DNA of 64,000 bases from Magnolia sinica (GCF_029962835.1 NC_080574.1:28060001-28124000); one strand, 5' to 3'; shown: positions 50,618 through 60,317, counted from the first letter of the stretch. Numbers and translations are program-made. The notes: a model not told the origin generated them from the sequence alone.

Positions 50618-53600
50618 CTAGGAGACTCCTAACGTCTCCACCGCCACAACATGGACTGTGTTTGGATGCCCAACTGACTTGAATCATGAATATCCAGTTA
50701 ATCAACAGGGAATGATAAAGCTAGTGATGTTTCTGAGTACGTATAACAAGTAGCCCTTAAATTGCAGTGACATAACCCAACATGAAAAAATTGCAATGCC
50801 CATTGAATATTGCATCCAAGCAAGCCCATCTAATCCTGCGTTGATCTTTCAACTCGTTCTTTTTCCTGTTTGTTCGAATCTTGTTTCTGATAATGCATGA
50901 GCCTTAAATTATCAAGAAAAAACATGAAGTCTGTAGTCAAAATGTCATGTCATTTATCCTGTATCTTCTCACCTTTAAAGAAATAAAATACATTTGCTAT
51001 CTTTGAAGAAATGCCAACCATGCAATGCTCTTGTTTTGTAGTCCGCTTTCTACGGGAGCCATCTTTCTATCATGGAGGATCTGAGCTAAACCCGCTTTTT
51101 CCTGCAGCGCGTAGTTCACTGATACCGGAGCCCATGAATAATCCATATTCATTTCCATGTGCTTCACACGACAATGTGGGTTTTCCAAGCTCTGTAGTAC
51201 CAAACCTCAAGAGAAAGCTTGAACTTCTCGGCAATCCATACAATTCTGAAAGCCTTCCACTATATGCAGAAATCCCATCTCCCTATATGACAGGCAGCTT
51301 TTATCATGATTCAGGTACGACTTAAAAGTAATTGCATCCAGACAATCGCATTCTCTATCTGTCTCATTTTTCTGATTGCACTTTGTCAAAACACTACATT
51401 CATGCACAAATGCATCTCTTTAACTGCCACTAGTCCCATATAACTGAACTTCTGCGAGTGTGCAGTGTTCCAGTCTAGCTCTGTATCTGTACCAGCACTC
51501 CACCAACAACATCCTATCTTTCCGGTTTCTGGACGGCACTCATGCATGAATCACCGTATCAGAGAACCAAGCAAGCTCGAGGTGTTTAAGAATCAAGAGA
51601 TGAACATTTCATCAGCTTCTCAGGACGTAAGGATCAGCAGGCCTCTGGGTACCACATTTCCGATTCACAAACGAAAGGTGGTCCGTCAGAAGAACATGGG
51701 CACCTTGAACATGTGTGTAGCTTCAGATGGGAGAAAGAATGTCAGCTTCCCAACTGGGCTTCCAAATCAAGGGTTCCAGTTCCGCGATCATAATGCTTTG
51801 GAACCTGTTCCAAGTTTAAAACAGCCATCTATTCCTTCTTCGTCGGTACACCATCCTGAAAATCTGAATACAGAGAATTTGAGTAAGAACGACAAGGTAT
51901 GTGATATCGAAACATTACTTAGTATGACTCTATAAGTAACGACCATCCATCATAAGATGAAGTCTTTTTTTTCAAACCTTCTCAACTTCTAAAGATGTTA
52001 CGAGACTCGAAAGTTCAACCGATGATCTTTCATCTAGCTGAATGAGTTCCATCCTCCTTTTTTTCTTTTTTCTTTTTTTTTTTTTTTTTTTTTTTTTGTG
52101 GTAGAAAGAAAAGAATCAATGAAATTGAAAGTGATGATGATTGTAGTTTTCACATTTGGTACACGTGGTTTAAGAACAAAGCCAAGTCAAGCCCGAGTGT
52201 TCAGTGCACAAGCGGGCGGCATGACATTTATTATTAATATGGACTGAGCAATAGGATTACATGACCAATTCGGGGAGCCAAAACACGATACCTGGTGGCC
52301 CTCTTGAATCAACCACATGCAGGATGACAAGCCAATTCACAGCGAGTTGGCATTTTGACTGGGGAAGGTCATGACCCAATCTTAATTGCATGCAAATTCA
52401 AACTGCATACAGTTTTTTTTTTCCCCTGGAAGGAAACTAAAATTTTATCGAAAATTTAAGGAAATAGAATTTCAAGGAGAGAGAATTTCCTATAAATACA
52501 GAAAGGCAATGCACACCCCTTTTAGCTAGCTTGAAGGAAATTGCATTTGCCTCATGATGAGTGTGGTCAAGGGATATCTTTAAAATAGACTCCACGATAC
52601 AAATTTCATAAAAAATCTGTGTATAGTTTTCTTTAGGCAATGGCATTGTTTCTTACCCTTAGTACAATTTAAGTAGTTTTTCTTTCTTTTACTACATTAT
52701 CTGGCTGAGTCGGCAAGTTCTTGATAAGGGTAGTAGTTTCAGATAATTTGACATTCCATTTCTGTCATGTTTTATAACCAACTTGTGACGTGGTTGTGAT
52801 TGTGATCCAATCAGGAGCCTCCGAAGGGATGGGTGGTGATGTTGCAGAAAGAGTTGCGGAACAGTGATGTTGGTAACCTTGGGAGGATTATACTTCCAAA
52901 AGTAAGATATTTTGATCTAGCATCAATGCGTGTACTTAAAAGAATCTTATGTGCATGAGGATTTATAGTAATTTCTATCATGTTTACCATCAATGATTTA
53001 TAGACCTCTATTGCTCATGGATTTCTAATTGATCAGTTTCGGTTTTCTAACTGGTTTTGTAGAGGGATTGTGAGGCAAATCTTCCTCCCTTATTTGAAAG
53101 AGAAGGAATTATTCTGATGATGGAGGATATGGTTTCGTCATTTATATGGGAATTCAAATATAGGTATGTTTTGGATGAATAATGCAAATTCAGCATTTCT
53201 GGTTACAGAGACTTTGAATTTTGAATGTAGGCCATGTCTACAATTGCATAAATCCTCTGCTTGGGATGTAGCTTCGAATTTGGAATTTCATGATTTCTAG
53301 AATACTTACTCCCTAAAATAGCATTCTTTGAATTTCCCGAAGCTGCTCTACTTATCTTTCTAGTACTTACATTAATAAATGCTTTGATTCGCAAAGTTGA
53401 ATTTGATTGCCTAATATTCTTGGGCATGAGTTTTTCAAAAGAGGTGCTATTTGATACTCGATCAAATGAAACAATCTTTTAAATTTGTGATAAGGCCTAC
53501 TTGGGTACTCGAAGCCATTGGTGGGTCCCATAATGGGATGGGCCACACTCCAATATCTCCCATATTGGTTCATTCTAGCTCTCCAAAGAAAAAGGCCAAT

Positions 53601-55217
53601 TCTAACTGATGGTCTACATTTAACGGGGACCAAAAAGAATGGTTAGAATTATCCAATGGGAGAATCTGTTGGTGTATCACACATCTTTCCACCACGTGAA
53701 TGATTTGGAAGGCCAAAAGTTGGGTCCATTCATACAGCTTATTCAACCAAAAAATGCAGCAACGGTCATTGCACTTTCCTTTTCAAAATCTCAACTAATT
53801 TGGAGATCAAGTTCATTTGAGGCTCACAACTGAGTCTTTACAGCATTGAAGGTTAATTCGGCATTTCATCAGAAGGAAGTTGACAGATTAAATCTCATTC
53901 TAACTTCTCCAGATATATAATCAATCACAAATGCAACTCAAACCAAGTCATATAATTGAAAAGCGAGAAGAATTTTTCTAAGTTGTTATTTTCATTATCT
54001 TCAGGTTCTGGCCAAACAATAAAAGCAGGATGTATGTCATGGAAAATACAGGCACGTATATGAACTTCAATGCATCCAAGTTCTTTCCCAAATCTTTGAG
54101 TGGGAACTTGTATTGACCATGTCGATGCTGAGTCATATTTATGTTTTCTTCTTGCTTTCAACTTTCAGGAGATTTTATAAGGACACATGAGCTTCAAGCT
54201 GGCGATTTTTTCATTGTTTATAAAGAATATGGTTCTGGAAAATATGTAAGTGCTTGTCCTATACTTACATGTGTGTGCCTTGGGAAGGATTCCCATCAGT
54301 CTAACAGACCGGTGAAAAAGAAATTGCTAACAGAATCCATTCCAGAGATTTTCTTGATATTCATTGATTTGTCTATTTCCCAAATAACCAAAGTAATTTG
54401 ATTACCTTTTCCTGGGTGCAATAATATCTATGTACTACTTTTTAAAGTTTCAATCCCTTTGTGTTCTTTTAGCAATCTTTACTGCATTATATTTCTAACA
54501 TGTCTATATAATCTGGAGTTCTGGAAAGACATAAGCGGAAGCATAATTTTTAAATTTTATTTCTCTGAATTAGGATAGACCCATTATGTCGTTTCAAGAT
54601 TTCTAGAACAAAACAGATGGTTTAGATTGTCAATGTTGTTTTTCTTCAAACCAAAGAAATCTCTCAACAATGTATCGTCAATGAAGAAAGGATACCAATC
54701 AAATCTAAAACTTACTATAGGGCTAAGATCTGGAACAGTGGGTCGGGATCAACCTAAGGGATGGACCACACATGTTGGAGGAAGGAGATCCTCTTCTCTC
54801 TCTCTCTCTTCACTTTTGTTCTCTTCCTTTTTCTCTATCCTTAGGAAACATATGGAGGGAGGGGAAGAGGCTTAAACATCCACTCACTCTATGCTAGAGC
54901 ATCTACTCTCTTGAGAATAGAATTTATATGCAAAGGGGTTGGGGTTGTTTATACCCATTTTTGGCACACTTATGTGGGCCAATGAGATGCTGCCACATGT
55001 CGGCATCACATGCTAAACGATGGGCAAAATCCTACTCGCGCCCACCATCATTGTTTACACGTGATCTGGCGTGGCCATATCAAACGGGCCCAGGAGATGC
55101 CACGTGGCAGCCATGTCATGTGTGTTGTAGATCAGCTTCAAGAGGAGTTAGAGACGTGCACATGAGAAAGAGCATTAAATGCTAAAATTCTATAAAAAGT
55201 ATTCTCTGCAAAAGCAA

Positions 55218-55257
<40 letters not shown>

Positions 55258-58200
55258 ATTGAATGCCAGAATCCCATCAAAGGAGATCTCTATTTAGCAT
55301 TAAATGCTAGAGCTTTGCTAAATGCAACTCTCTATGGATGCCAAAGCCAAGTCACGTAAGGACTCTAGCAACTTTCCAATGCGGGAGTCCATAGACGCGA
55401 GGATTCCAGCCAACGCATGCAGGAGTCTCTTGTACACATGGCCGCACACGATGGGCTACACTTACATGGGAGAATCAAGGAGATTTGCACAGCCGAACGT
55501 CCAGATCCTTCACAATGCTAAAGACTACGTCAAGGAGATTTGCACAGCCGAACATCCAGATCCTTCACAATGCTGAAGACTATGCAAGGCCACCATCTCC
55601 TAGAAGCCTATGTAAACATCAGTCCATGGAGAGCTTTAGGCGTCACGCCATTACAACCAAGCTCTTATTTATTTTCGCGTCCACCATGAACGTTTATCTT
55701 CTTCTTCTTTTTTAGCCCCATTGTTGCTTGTAGCATGGGCACCTAGTTTGTAGTCCTTATTTTATCTGTCCACCTTTCATCCACGACATCTCGTTGGATC
55801 CCAAGGAAGATACTTAGTTTCAAACGGAAAGCTGCGGGGCTTTTCTACTATGTGCTAGGTGATTTTGCCGGCCATCTCGACATGAAATCTGGTTTGTGCC
55901 AGACGACGAATGGATAGTCAATTCATGACCGTCTTGCCATGTACTTGGTTCCGATGAAGACCACGAACATGCTATCAACTCACCAACCATCTCGCCACGA
56001 AACCCGGTTCCAATCGAGCAACGAACGGATTGTCGAAGATCCGCCCTTCATCAATCGTCTCGCCACAACGCCTGGTTCTGATCGAGCGACGAACAGATGT
56101 CCATCCCACACATCACAATGTCCCACTACGAAGCTCAGTCCCGATTGGGTAACGAATGGATAATCGTCCCTCAAGCCAATCGTGAGTACCAATATTGTAA
56201 AAAATCATTAATAGAAGAATGCTTTCAGCTTATATCTTATTTCTCTATTATTTTTACTATTAAACTATGGTAGTGAATCACGTTGAAAGAAAAAGTCCTT
56301 AAGGATGTAGACTCACGTCTATTGTCACAAGGCAAAAAGAACTCATTCGGAAGAATTAACCTCCTTTCCTTCCACAAATCACCTAAACGGAGCACAATAT
56401 CAGTGGTGGAGAGGAGTCTGGATCTTATGTACAGTCTCTAACATGTCTGTCTTAATGAAGGGGACACCAACAATTCAATCAACCCCTTAGTCGAGTAGAC
56501 TTTGGCACTCCCGCGCTACCGCGCATCTTACTCACACACGCATCATAAAATCTAAATCTAGACCCTCGCACAAACGTGTGGCCTAATCAGATTGAATTGA
56601 GAGCAACAGGGGTTTTGGCGCTCCATTAAAAGGTAGTACTTTACCACCCCTTGCACTTCGGTATGCACTTTGGCATCAAAAGTTTGCATACCACATCTAT
56701 CCATGCAACCAAACTGATGGGGACATCCCGCGCACGCCGTCCACACGTTCACGCACACCACCCCCCCACGCTCGTATGCCAGAAGGAGGAGGGCCCCACC
56801 GTCGATTTGGATCGATGACGACGTCCAGGGAGGGCCTCCTAGCTAGAAGACGAAGTTTTGATTCAAAAGAGTGGGCCCGTTAGTCAAGAAAAGCCCATCA
56901 TGAGATATTATGATCGTGGCCCACTAGTCAGATTGATTTCATATTTTAGGTTTTGCTTATTGTTATTATTTAGAACATCATGAACACTTTAGATTTCTTT
57001 GTTTGGTTTTTATTTTAGTTTACTTCATCGCCAAGTAATAGGTTACGCACATGGTGCGAGTTTTTGGGGTATAGGGTTTTCTTATAAATAGGCACCCCTT
57101 GTAGCTTTTTTCATAAAATTGAAAATTAATAAAAATTCTACATTTTCTTACTCTCTGAGTTGTGAAGCCTAATTGAGTGCGAAGCCCTCTCTTCATCGAA
57201 GGGTTAACTACCGTGGTGCGAAACCACATCTATCCCGATTCGCCCTATCCATAACCATCTCTACTACCCATCTTCTATCATCCTCATCTCACCCCATCAT
57301 CTACACTTTGAATCAATCATCTATTGCAGTAATTCTCCTCCCCACATCAGAATTTCAGAATTTGGCCCTACAGGAGAGCTGAAACTTCGGTGGAGCACCA
57401 CGCACAAACCGTACATCAGATCGAGCTGAGATATGGGGGTTTTGGAGTCCTTCCCTGGCCGACCAGGGCCAAGGTGGCCTTTTTCTAAATAATGGGCCCC
57501 ACACACGTGCGGCCGGAATCACACGCACATGCATCTAGGCCATTATTGTTGTCCACACGTGAGCTACTTCTCTGGTTCGTCTCTCTCCTTTCTTTCACTC
57601 CGCTTTCACCTAAAATTCTTAAACCTAACCCTAAATTACTCAAATCACCAATTATGCCCCTTTTCTTACCCTAGGGTTCCCCGAATTGGAATTTCTGAAT
57701 CCTTTAGATTAGGGACTGATTAATATGCATGTGTGGATGATTATTTCTTATCTTTGAGTATCGTTTGGTTCATAATTTTTATTGATCCAGCCCTATCATG
57801 TGTAGGCCTGGACCTGCATAGATTCCCCTTAATTGAATGTTTAGACTTTCATGTGGGATATGGAATTTGTGTAATTGTTTCTGAACTAACGTGATGTTAA
57901 GCCTGAAATCTCGCATATCATATTTAATTTTCATGTCCTGCATCACAAACAGACCATATCCCTCCATCGTTGTGGCCACCCAGTCTCAGCTTAATCCCAT
58001 GGCGGATGACTAGTGGGCAACTAGTAGATCATGACTATTAATTCTCCATCAAGAACGATAAAACAAAACTAAAGATTAAAACTAAAGATCCAACAAACAT
58101 TGATTAAACCATTTCAAAAAAATTGGTGTAGTTCCACAAAGATGAACTTTTTGGAGTCCTGATAATCATACCTGAGCCACCAATCATAAGTCTGTGGCAA

Positions 58201-59742
58201 CAATGAGTTCTTTATTATATCACGAGGTTTCTTTACCTCCATGCATATACCCAATTCTATTTGTATGTCAACCACATATTGTGGCATCTCTAGATGTGTT
58301 CAAAGTCCTCACATCAAAACTAAGACCACCTCTTGTGTCCTCAAGTAAAAGGACGAGTCCAAGTTGACATGTAATGAAATCAATCCAATCCTAGCAAGAT
58401 GAGCTTTTCAGTTAGAGACTTGATGTGATCCTAGAATACCTTATGAATATTCAAATTACCGTATGGAGATGGGACCAAAAAAATATGCAACAAATAACCT
58501 GTGGTGAAGATCAAGCCATCCCAGTTCATCACCGGTTCACATAAACACAAAATAACGACAAACAAGATCCAGATGGTCCAATAGCCTGGTGTGGTTATGG
58601 AATTTGGTATACTCAAGAACCGTCAAATACAATGTACCCTTTTACCATGGAGCCAAGCAAAAGTGAATCCAATCGGAATTCGAAAGTGAGTATTTATATT
58701 AACCACGAATTAACGAGGTAGTTATTTGCAAATATATTATTTTTATGTAGGTATTTGCAAATACCCTATTATTTAGTAGTTATTTGCAAAAACCCCTTCT
58801 AAAAAGAGAGGAGTATCTTATCATTCCAAACATGGAGAACATAACAAAGTGGGTTGTTTGCTCATTCAAAAAGAAATAAGATTATGTTATTAGTATGTGC
58901 CCTTGAAATCTAAAATGTAACTTGGTCATTATTGACCTTTTTGTTTAGATTCATCTTTTACAAGATGATACAACTTTGCATGGAAACATTGCTTTTATGG
59001 GTTTTAGTTGATAATTATGAAAAGCTAACAGAATGTGGGTATTTGCAATAATTGTTAATTAACAATGCGGTTATTTGCAGACCATATGTTTTTATTTAGG
59101 TATTTGCAAATAGCCTCCTTTTGACATGGGAATCTAAAAACAAATTCCTCTTGAATGGACCTTTTTTTTTTACTTGTTATAGCAGTGAGCACAGTGCAAT
59201 CACTTTAATTCCTATAACCTGATGCTTAAATTTCAGTACGCATGCTTTTCTCATTTTGGTCAGTAAATTTATGAAGGGTTGAAGTTTTCACATGAAATTG
59301 AATTCTGTTAATATTTCTTTTGTAGATTGTTAGAGGCAAAAAGGTGCCGAGGCCATCATTGTCCACTGATCAGGTTGGACTGAACAGTGGAAAGCAAAGC
59401 AACTTGGAGAAAGGAGGCAGCAGCAAGCAGCAGCCGCCATCATTGTCCACTGATCAGGTTGGACTGAACAGTGGAGAGCAAAGCAACTTGGAGAAAGGAG
59501 GCAGCAGCAAGCAGCAGCCGAAGAGCAACCGAGAGATGGAAGCAAGCTGCCCGCAGTGCACGGAACAAGAAAGGACCTCAGAACCGACCGGCAACCTCTT
59601 GATTCCGAAGCCAGAACCCGATGCATCTCCAATGGGCTTCCCATTTGACATTGAGAGAGACTCTGGTGGGCCATCTCAGTTCACTCAGTCTTTACCAGAT
59701 TTCGATCCAGACATGATTTCCTTTGACCGCTTCCTGCCATGA
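36754..59742 (+). CDS. ABI3/VP1-family B3-domain transcription factor (eight exons)
   Basis: Exons: 36754-37162, 51042-51314, 51466-51896, 52815-52901, 53063-53163, 54005-54051, 54169-54245, 59326-59742. Together they give 613 residues with all phases matching. The B3 DNA-binding domain spans about residues 379-482. It has LQKELRNSDVGNLGRIILPK, WEFKYR, FWPNNKSRMYVMENTG (435-450) and GDFFIVYKEYGSGKY. This is the ABI3/FUS3/LEC2 type that binds RY (CATGCA) elements in seed genes. Grass IDEF1-like B3 proteins are a close alternative, so I do not name an orthologue. A basic patch (HKRKVVRQK) precedes the domain. The C-terminal part is acidic and ends DFDPDMISFDRFLP. Introns 1 (13.9 kb) and 7 (5.1 kb) are transposon-rich. 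Intron 6 needs a GC donor. Exon 1 is placed by phase and splice site, since no close relative could be compared. Confidence 0.85.
37780..40160. repeat. diverged AT-rich tandem repeats (about 150-240 bp apart)
   Basis: The words CAATAAATTCATTGGACAAT, TGTATTGTATCA and GATATTTTGAAACTTGTT recur in the same order. Clusters lie at 37780-38060 and 39400-40160. The landmark TTTTGAAACTTGTT and its variants near 37928, 39495, 39648, 39828 and 40068 give irregular spacings. The copies are old and unevenly decayed. Confidence 0.65.
38590..39005. mobile_element. foldback MITE-like element
   Basis: The left end (GCCCCATCATTATGCATGTG, GCTATCCATTC) is inverted relative to the right end (GAATGGATGGCATGG, ACATACATAACAGTGAGCC). 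GTGGACCACACCA sits inside at about 38697. It belongs to the same dispersed family as 41498 and 63685. No target duplication is assigned. Confidence 0.6.
40953..41451. mobile_element. 499-bp MITE with a 9-bp target duplication (Mutator-like)
   Basis: The terminal inverted repeat is GGGAGCGGATTAGCT at the left and its complement AGCTAATCCGCTCCC at the right. It is flanked by GTTTCACGC (40944-40952) and GTTACACGC (41452-41460), 8 of 9 identical. A 9-bp duplication is the Mutator superfamily length. The interior has no coding capacity and contains the dispersed GACCACAC words. Confidence 0.78.
41498..41983. mobile_element. 486-bp foldback MITE, almost a complete palindrome
   Basis: The left end GGACGCGGATTGCGTCC and the right end GGACGCAATCCGCGTCC are inverted copies. 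The similarity runs about 240 bp into each side. The left arm carries CAGTGGACCACACCA, the right arm its counterpart. The flanks show only a weak 8-bp match (AGATCTAA, AAATCGAA). Another relative follows at about 41990-42310. Confidence 0.82.
43705..44040. repeat. partial element of the foldback family
   Basis: The left end GGGAGCGGATTAGGTACC resembles the MITE at 40953. The body (GTGGGACTCACGGTGATGTA, GTGAACCACACCACAG) is that of the dispersed family. No matching right end is found, so the copy looks truncated. Confidence 0.55.
44296..44585. mobile_element. possible MITE with GGGCTGGGCC-type ends
   Basis: TAGGGCTGGGCC near the left and GGCCCAGGCCCAGTC near the right are inverted to each other. 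The ends lie about 280 bp apart. No target duplication is identified, so this is tentative. Confidence 0.4.
44868..44961. repeat. 47-bp tandem duplication
   Basis: CCTTTCAAG(T/C)TGGGACATC and the following bases occur at 44868 and again at 44915, differing at only two or so positions. Confidence 0.85.
45199..45767 (-). repeat. copia-3 left LTR (3' LTR)
   Basis: This 569-bp LTR begins TGTTGCGGAAAAATG and ends CACAACA. It contains a (GA)n tract at about 45690-45722 and two copies of an ATACCAAGGAAT-type segment. Confidence 0.9.
46109..46381 (-). pseudogene. copia-3 RNase H fragment
   Basis: The frame reads KWILHYLKGTSEGAICYSGQ, then GFVEADYTEDHGKRRSNTCY with the first acidic residue (as EAD), and ALSTTETKYMSATQACKEPI. 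It matches the copia RNase H pattern but the D of the canonical YADSD-type motif is altered. Confidence 0.82.
46400..47040 (-). pseudogene. copia-3 reverse transcriptase (decayed)
   Basis: A YVDDMQVV reading lies on the minus strand near 46790-46825. Around it are pieces of the flanking strands and of the linker. No frame longer than about 60 codons survives, so this is a relic. Confidence 0.65.
47384..47602 (-). pseudogene. copia-3 integrase fragment
   Basis: The 72-codon frame has KYMRIDNGGEYTLKEFKDFC, containing the second catalytic D of the DDE core, and then HGIEKHYTVPG. Upstream (47640-47900) decayed parts of the pre-integrase zinc region can be seen only in pieces. The third catalytic residue is lost with the frame. 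Confidence 0.78.
48413..49087 (-). pseudogene. copia-3 protease region in repeated copies
   Basis: The reading QWIL(D/N)SGTLFHRTPHKDCF, a copia protease catalytic strand, occurs three times: about 48214-48300, 48495-48604 and 48988-49087. The motif decays between copies (NSG in one, DSC in another). A DNA segment of about 300 bp is repeated at 48140-48480, 48484-48790 and 48925-49275, and part of the Gag tail is duplicated at about 48800-48920 and 49270-49350. No copy is intact. The likely cause is unequal exchange or template switching inside the element. Confidence 0.78.
49280..49878 (-). pseudogene. copia-3 Gag
   Basis: The start is likely at 49878 (MAGSNSTRFEVTKFDGFNYA), the normal copia Gag N-terminus. 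A stop breaks the first part. The main segment (49624-49280) reads WDKFRNLYERKLMLNKIFHR, then LLLCSMSNSWDGLIMNLSNS, and ends in a basic stretch without a clear zinc knuckle. Compared with copia-1 it is degraded. Confidence 0.8.
49941..49955 (-). other. copia-3 primer binding site (initiator tRNA-Met)
   Basis: The minus strand reads TGGTATCAGAGCTAA, one base from the 5' LTR. It matches the standard initiator tRNA-Met site. Confidence 0.88.
49957..50651 (-). repeat. copia-3 right LTR (5' LTR)
   Basis: This 695-bp LTR begins TGTTGTGGAAAAATG and ends CACAACA. It is longer than the left LTR because the CCAAGGAATACC segment and its neighbourhood are repeated. A (GA)n tract is at about 50569-50613. 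Confidence 0.9.
51042..51314 (+). CDS. B3 gene exon 2
   Basis: The exon follows TTGTTTTGTAG and ends TTCAG|GTACGA. It encodes RFLREPSFYHGGSELNPLF... and LKRKLELLGNPYN. It starts with two bases of a codon and ends with one, matching exons 1 and 3. No domain is recognised. Confidence 0.82.
51466..51896 (+). CDS. B3 gene exon 3
   Basis: The exon lies between GTGTGCAG and GACAAG|GTATGT and encodes 144 codons. It includes the basic patch IHKRKVVRQKNMG and a low-complexity region rich in S, P and N. It ends in phase 0, as exon 4 requires. Confidence 0.85.
52815..52901 (+). CDS. B3 gene exon 4 (start of the B3 domain)
   Basis: There are exactly 29 codons, from EPPKGWVVMLQKELRNSDVG to RIILPK. The acceptor is CCAATCAG and the donor is CCAAAA|GTAAGA. 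The junction after ILPK is the conserved first B3 intron site of the ABI3/FUS3/LEC2 group. Confidence 0.93.
53063..53163 (+). CDS. B3 gene exon 5
   Basis: The exon encodes RDCEANLPPLFEREGIILMM...WEFKY and two bases of the next codon (R). Acceptor TTTTGTAG, donor TATAG|GTATGT. It forms the middle strands of the B3 fold. Confidence 0.93.
54005..54051 (+). CDS. B3 gene exon 6 (GC donor)
   Basis: This 47-bp exon encodes FWPNNKSRMYVMENT and the split codons R and G. The acceptor is TATCTTCAG. The donor reads ACAG|GCACGT, a GC donor. The nearest GT, six bases on, would shift the frame and break ENTG|DFI, so the GC site is preferred. Confidence 0.9.
54169..54245 (+). CDS. B3 gene exon 7
   Basis: The exon encodes the end of the core fold: DFIRTHELQAGDFFIVYKEY, then GSGKY. 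Acceptor CTTTCAG, donor AATAT|GTAAGT. Phase 0 at its end joins IVRGKK of exon 8. Confidence 0.92.
55477..55586. repeat. 55-bp tandem duplication
   Basis: AAGGAGATTTGCACAGCCGA begins copies at 55477 and 55532. They differ at only a few positions. Confidence 0.9.
55850..56180. repeat. degenerate tandem repeats (CATCTCGCCACGA type)
   Basis: Words such as ATCTCGCCACGAAACC, CGGTTCCAATCGAGC and CGACGAACGGAT recur four or five times, at about 60-80 bp spacing. The copies are divergent. Confidence 0.6.
56870..57400 (+). mobile_element. LTR-like segment (possible solo LTR)
   Basis: A TATA-like CTTATAAATAGGCACCCC lies near 57080, followed by GTGCGAAGCCCTCTCTTCATCG and GTGGTGCGAAACCAC-type text. Such leader sequence is typical of the R-U5 part of plant gypsy LTRs, from memory. 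Ends and target duplication were not found, so the boundaries are rough. Confidence 0.35.
58700..59117. repeat. direct repeat pair built on TAGGTATTTGCAAATA
   Basis: The segment TTAACGAGGTAGTTATTTGC to GTATTTGCAAATACCCT (about 58709-58775) is repeated at about 59056-59117 in the same orientation. About 280 bp separate them. The word TATTTGCAAA occurs repeatedly. It could be a tiny LTR-type element or a tandem duplication. Confidence 0.55.
59326..59742 (+). CDS. B3 gene exon 8 (last exon, with in-frame tandem duplication)
   Basis: After TTTTGTAG the exon encodes IVRGKKVPRP, completing the B3 domain. It then has two copies of a 28-residue unit (SLSTDQVGLNSG...GGSSKQQP; bases 59353-59436 and 59437-59520, one base difference). 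The acidic end is LPDFDPDMISFDRFLP with TGA at 59740-59742. A poly(A) signal AATAAA follows at 59906. Confidence 0.92.
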   Translation: MVRGKKVPRPSLSTDQVGLNSGKQSNLEKGGSSKQQPPSLSTDQVGLNSGEQSNLEKGGSSKQQPKSNREMEASCPQCTEQERTSEPTGNLLIPKPEPDASPMGFPFDIERDSGGPSQFTQSLPDFDPDMISFDRFLP

Positions 59743-59905
59743 GGACTATTCTCCATCATGGAAAAAAACTGTATCTTTGCTTTCAAACCAGCTGGTCTTA
59801 AGAATTCTAGTTATGACATTACTCTAATTCCCTGTGGAGGGAGGAATTTGGTGCTTCCTCAATTCAATGGAGGCCTGGTACTTGATATCAAGCAATTGGA
59901 TTTTG

Positions 59906-59911
59906 AATAAA
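59906..59911 (+). other. candidate poly(A) signal of the B3 gene
   Basis: AATAAA lies 164 bp downstream of the stop codon. Confidence 0.5.
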
Positions 59912-60317
59912 TAGTTCCAAGGTGTGCTATGGAACGAACTTTTACAAAGTTTCTGCTATCTTTTGTTGTTTCCTGTCAATCTCCTCTATTTTGGATCTGT
60001 AGTGGAATTTCCACCCTCTTTATCAACGACTGCATTAGGACCTGAGCTCTTCATGATGCAGATCTTCTTGAGCCAGGCGAATGATCACAATCCATCAACT
60101 TTGAGACCTGTGATTGTGATCTTTGAGAATAAGACATTGTCTGGCGTGGGTGATTTTTATCTGTAATGAGGCTGCTCCTACAAACAATGTCCTAGTTGGA
60201 AAAATGGCGAAACTTGAAAACATCTGGGCATCGGTTGCTTTGTTTACTTTCACTTGTTGTCAAGGAGATAATTGCAACGCATGGTTCGTCTCTCTTACCT
60301 TTAATAGATATTAAGGC

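Larger units (their letters stand above)
45199..50651 (-). mobile_element. Ty1/copia LTR retrotransposon (copia-3) in B3 intron 1
   Basis: LTRs lie at 45199-45767 and 49957-50651. The target duplication TGGAC is exact at 45194-45198 and 50652-50656. The element is on the opposite strand to the host gene. On the minus strand it has the primer site, gag, protease region in repeated copies, integrase, decayed reverse transcriptase and RNase H. The LTRs carry (GA)n tracts and repeated CCAAGGAATACCC segments. Frequent stops mean it is not active. Confidence 0.93.
44782..50810. mobile_element. possible hAT-like MITE, opened by copia-3
   Basis: The left end GGGAGCGTTTGGATGCAGG (44782) and the reverse complement of the right end, GGGCTTGCTTGGATGC (right boundary near 50825), are similar. 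Between them is unrelated intron sequence plus copia-3 (45199-50651). Ends of the form GGG...TTTGGATGC are common in plant hAT MITEs. The match is imperfect and the target duplication is not found. Confidence 0.35.
37163..51041 (+). other. B3 gene intron 1 (13.9 kb), transposon-rich
   Basis: The donor is CAG|GTTTGA and the acceptor TTGTAG. The intron holds diverged AT-rich tandem repeats (37780-40160), foldback and Mutator-like MITEs, an hAT-like element and a copia element on the opposite strand (45199-50651). No host exon is recognised between 37163 and 51041. Confidence 0.65.
54246..59325 (+). other. B3 gene intron 7 (5.1 kb), repeat-rich
   Basis: Donor GTAAGT and acceptor TTTTGTAG. It contains a (TC)n tract at about 55218-55254, a 55-bp tandem duplication, degenerate tandem repeats near 55850-56180, an LTR-like segment near 56870-57400 and a direct repeat at 58700/59053. 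No host exon is recognised inside. Confidence 0.65.
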
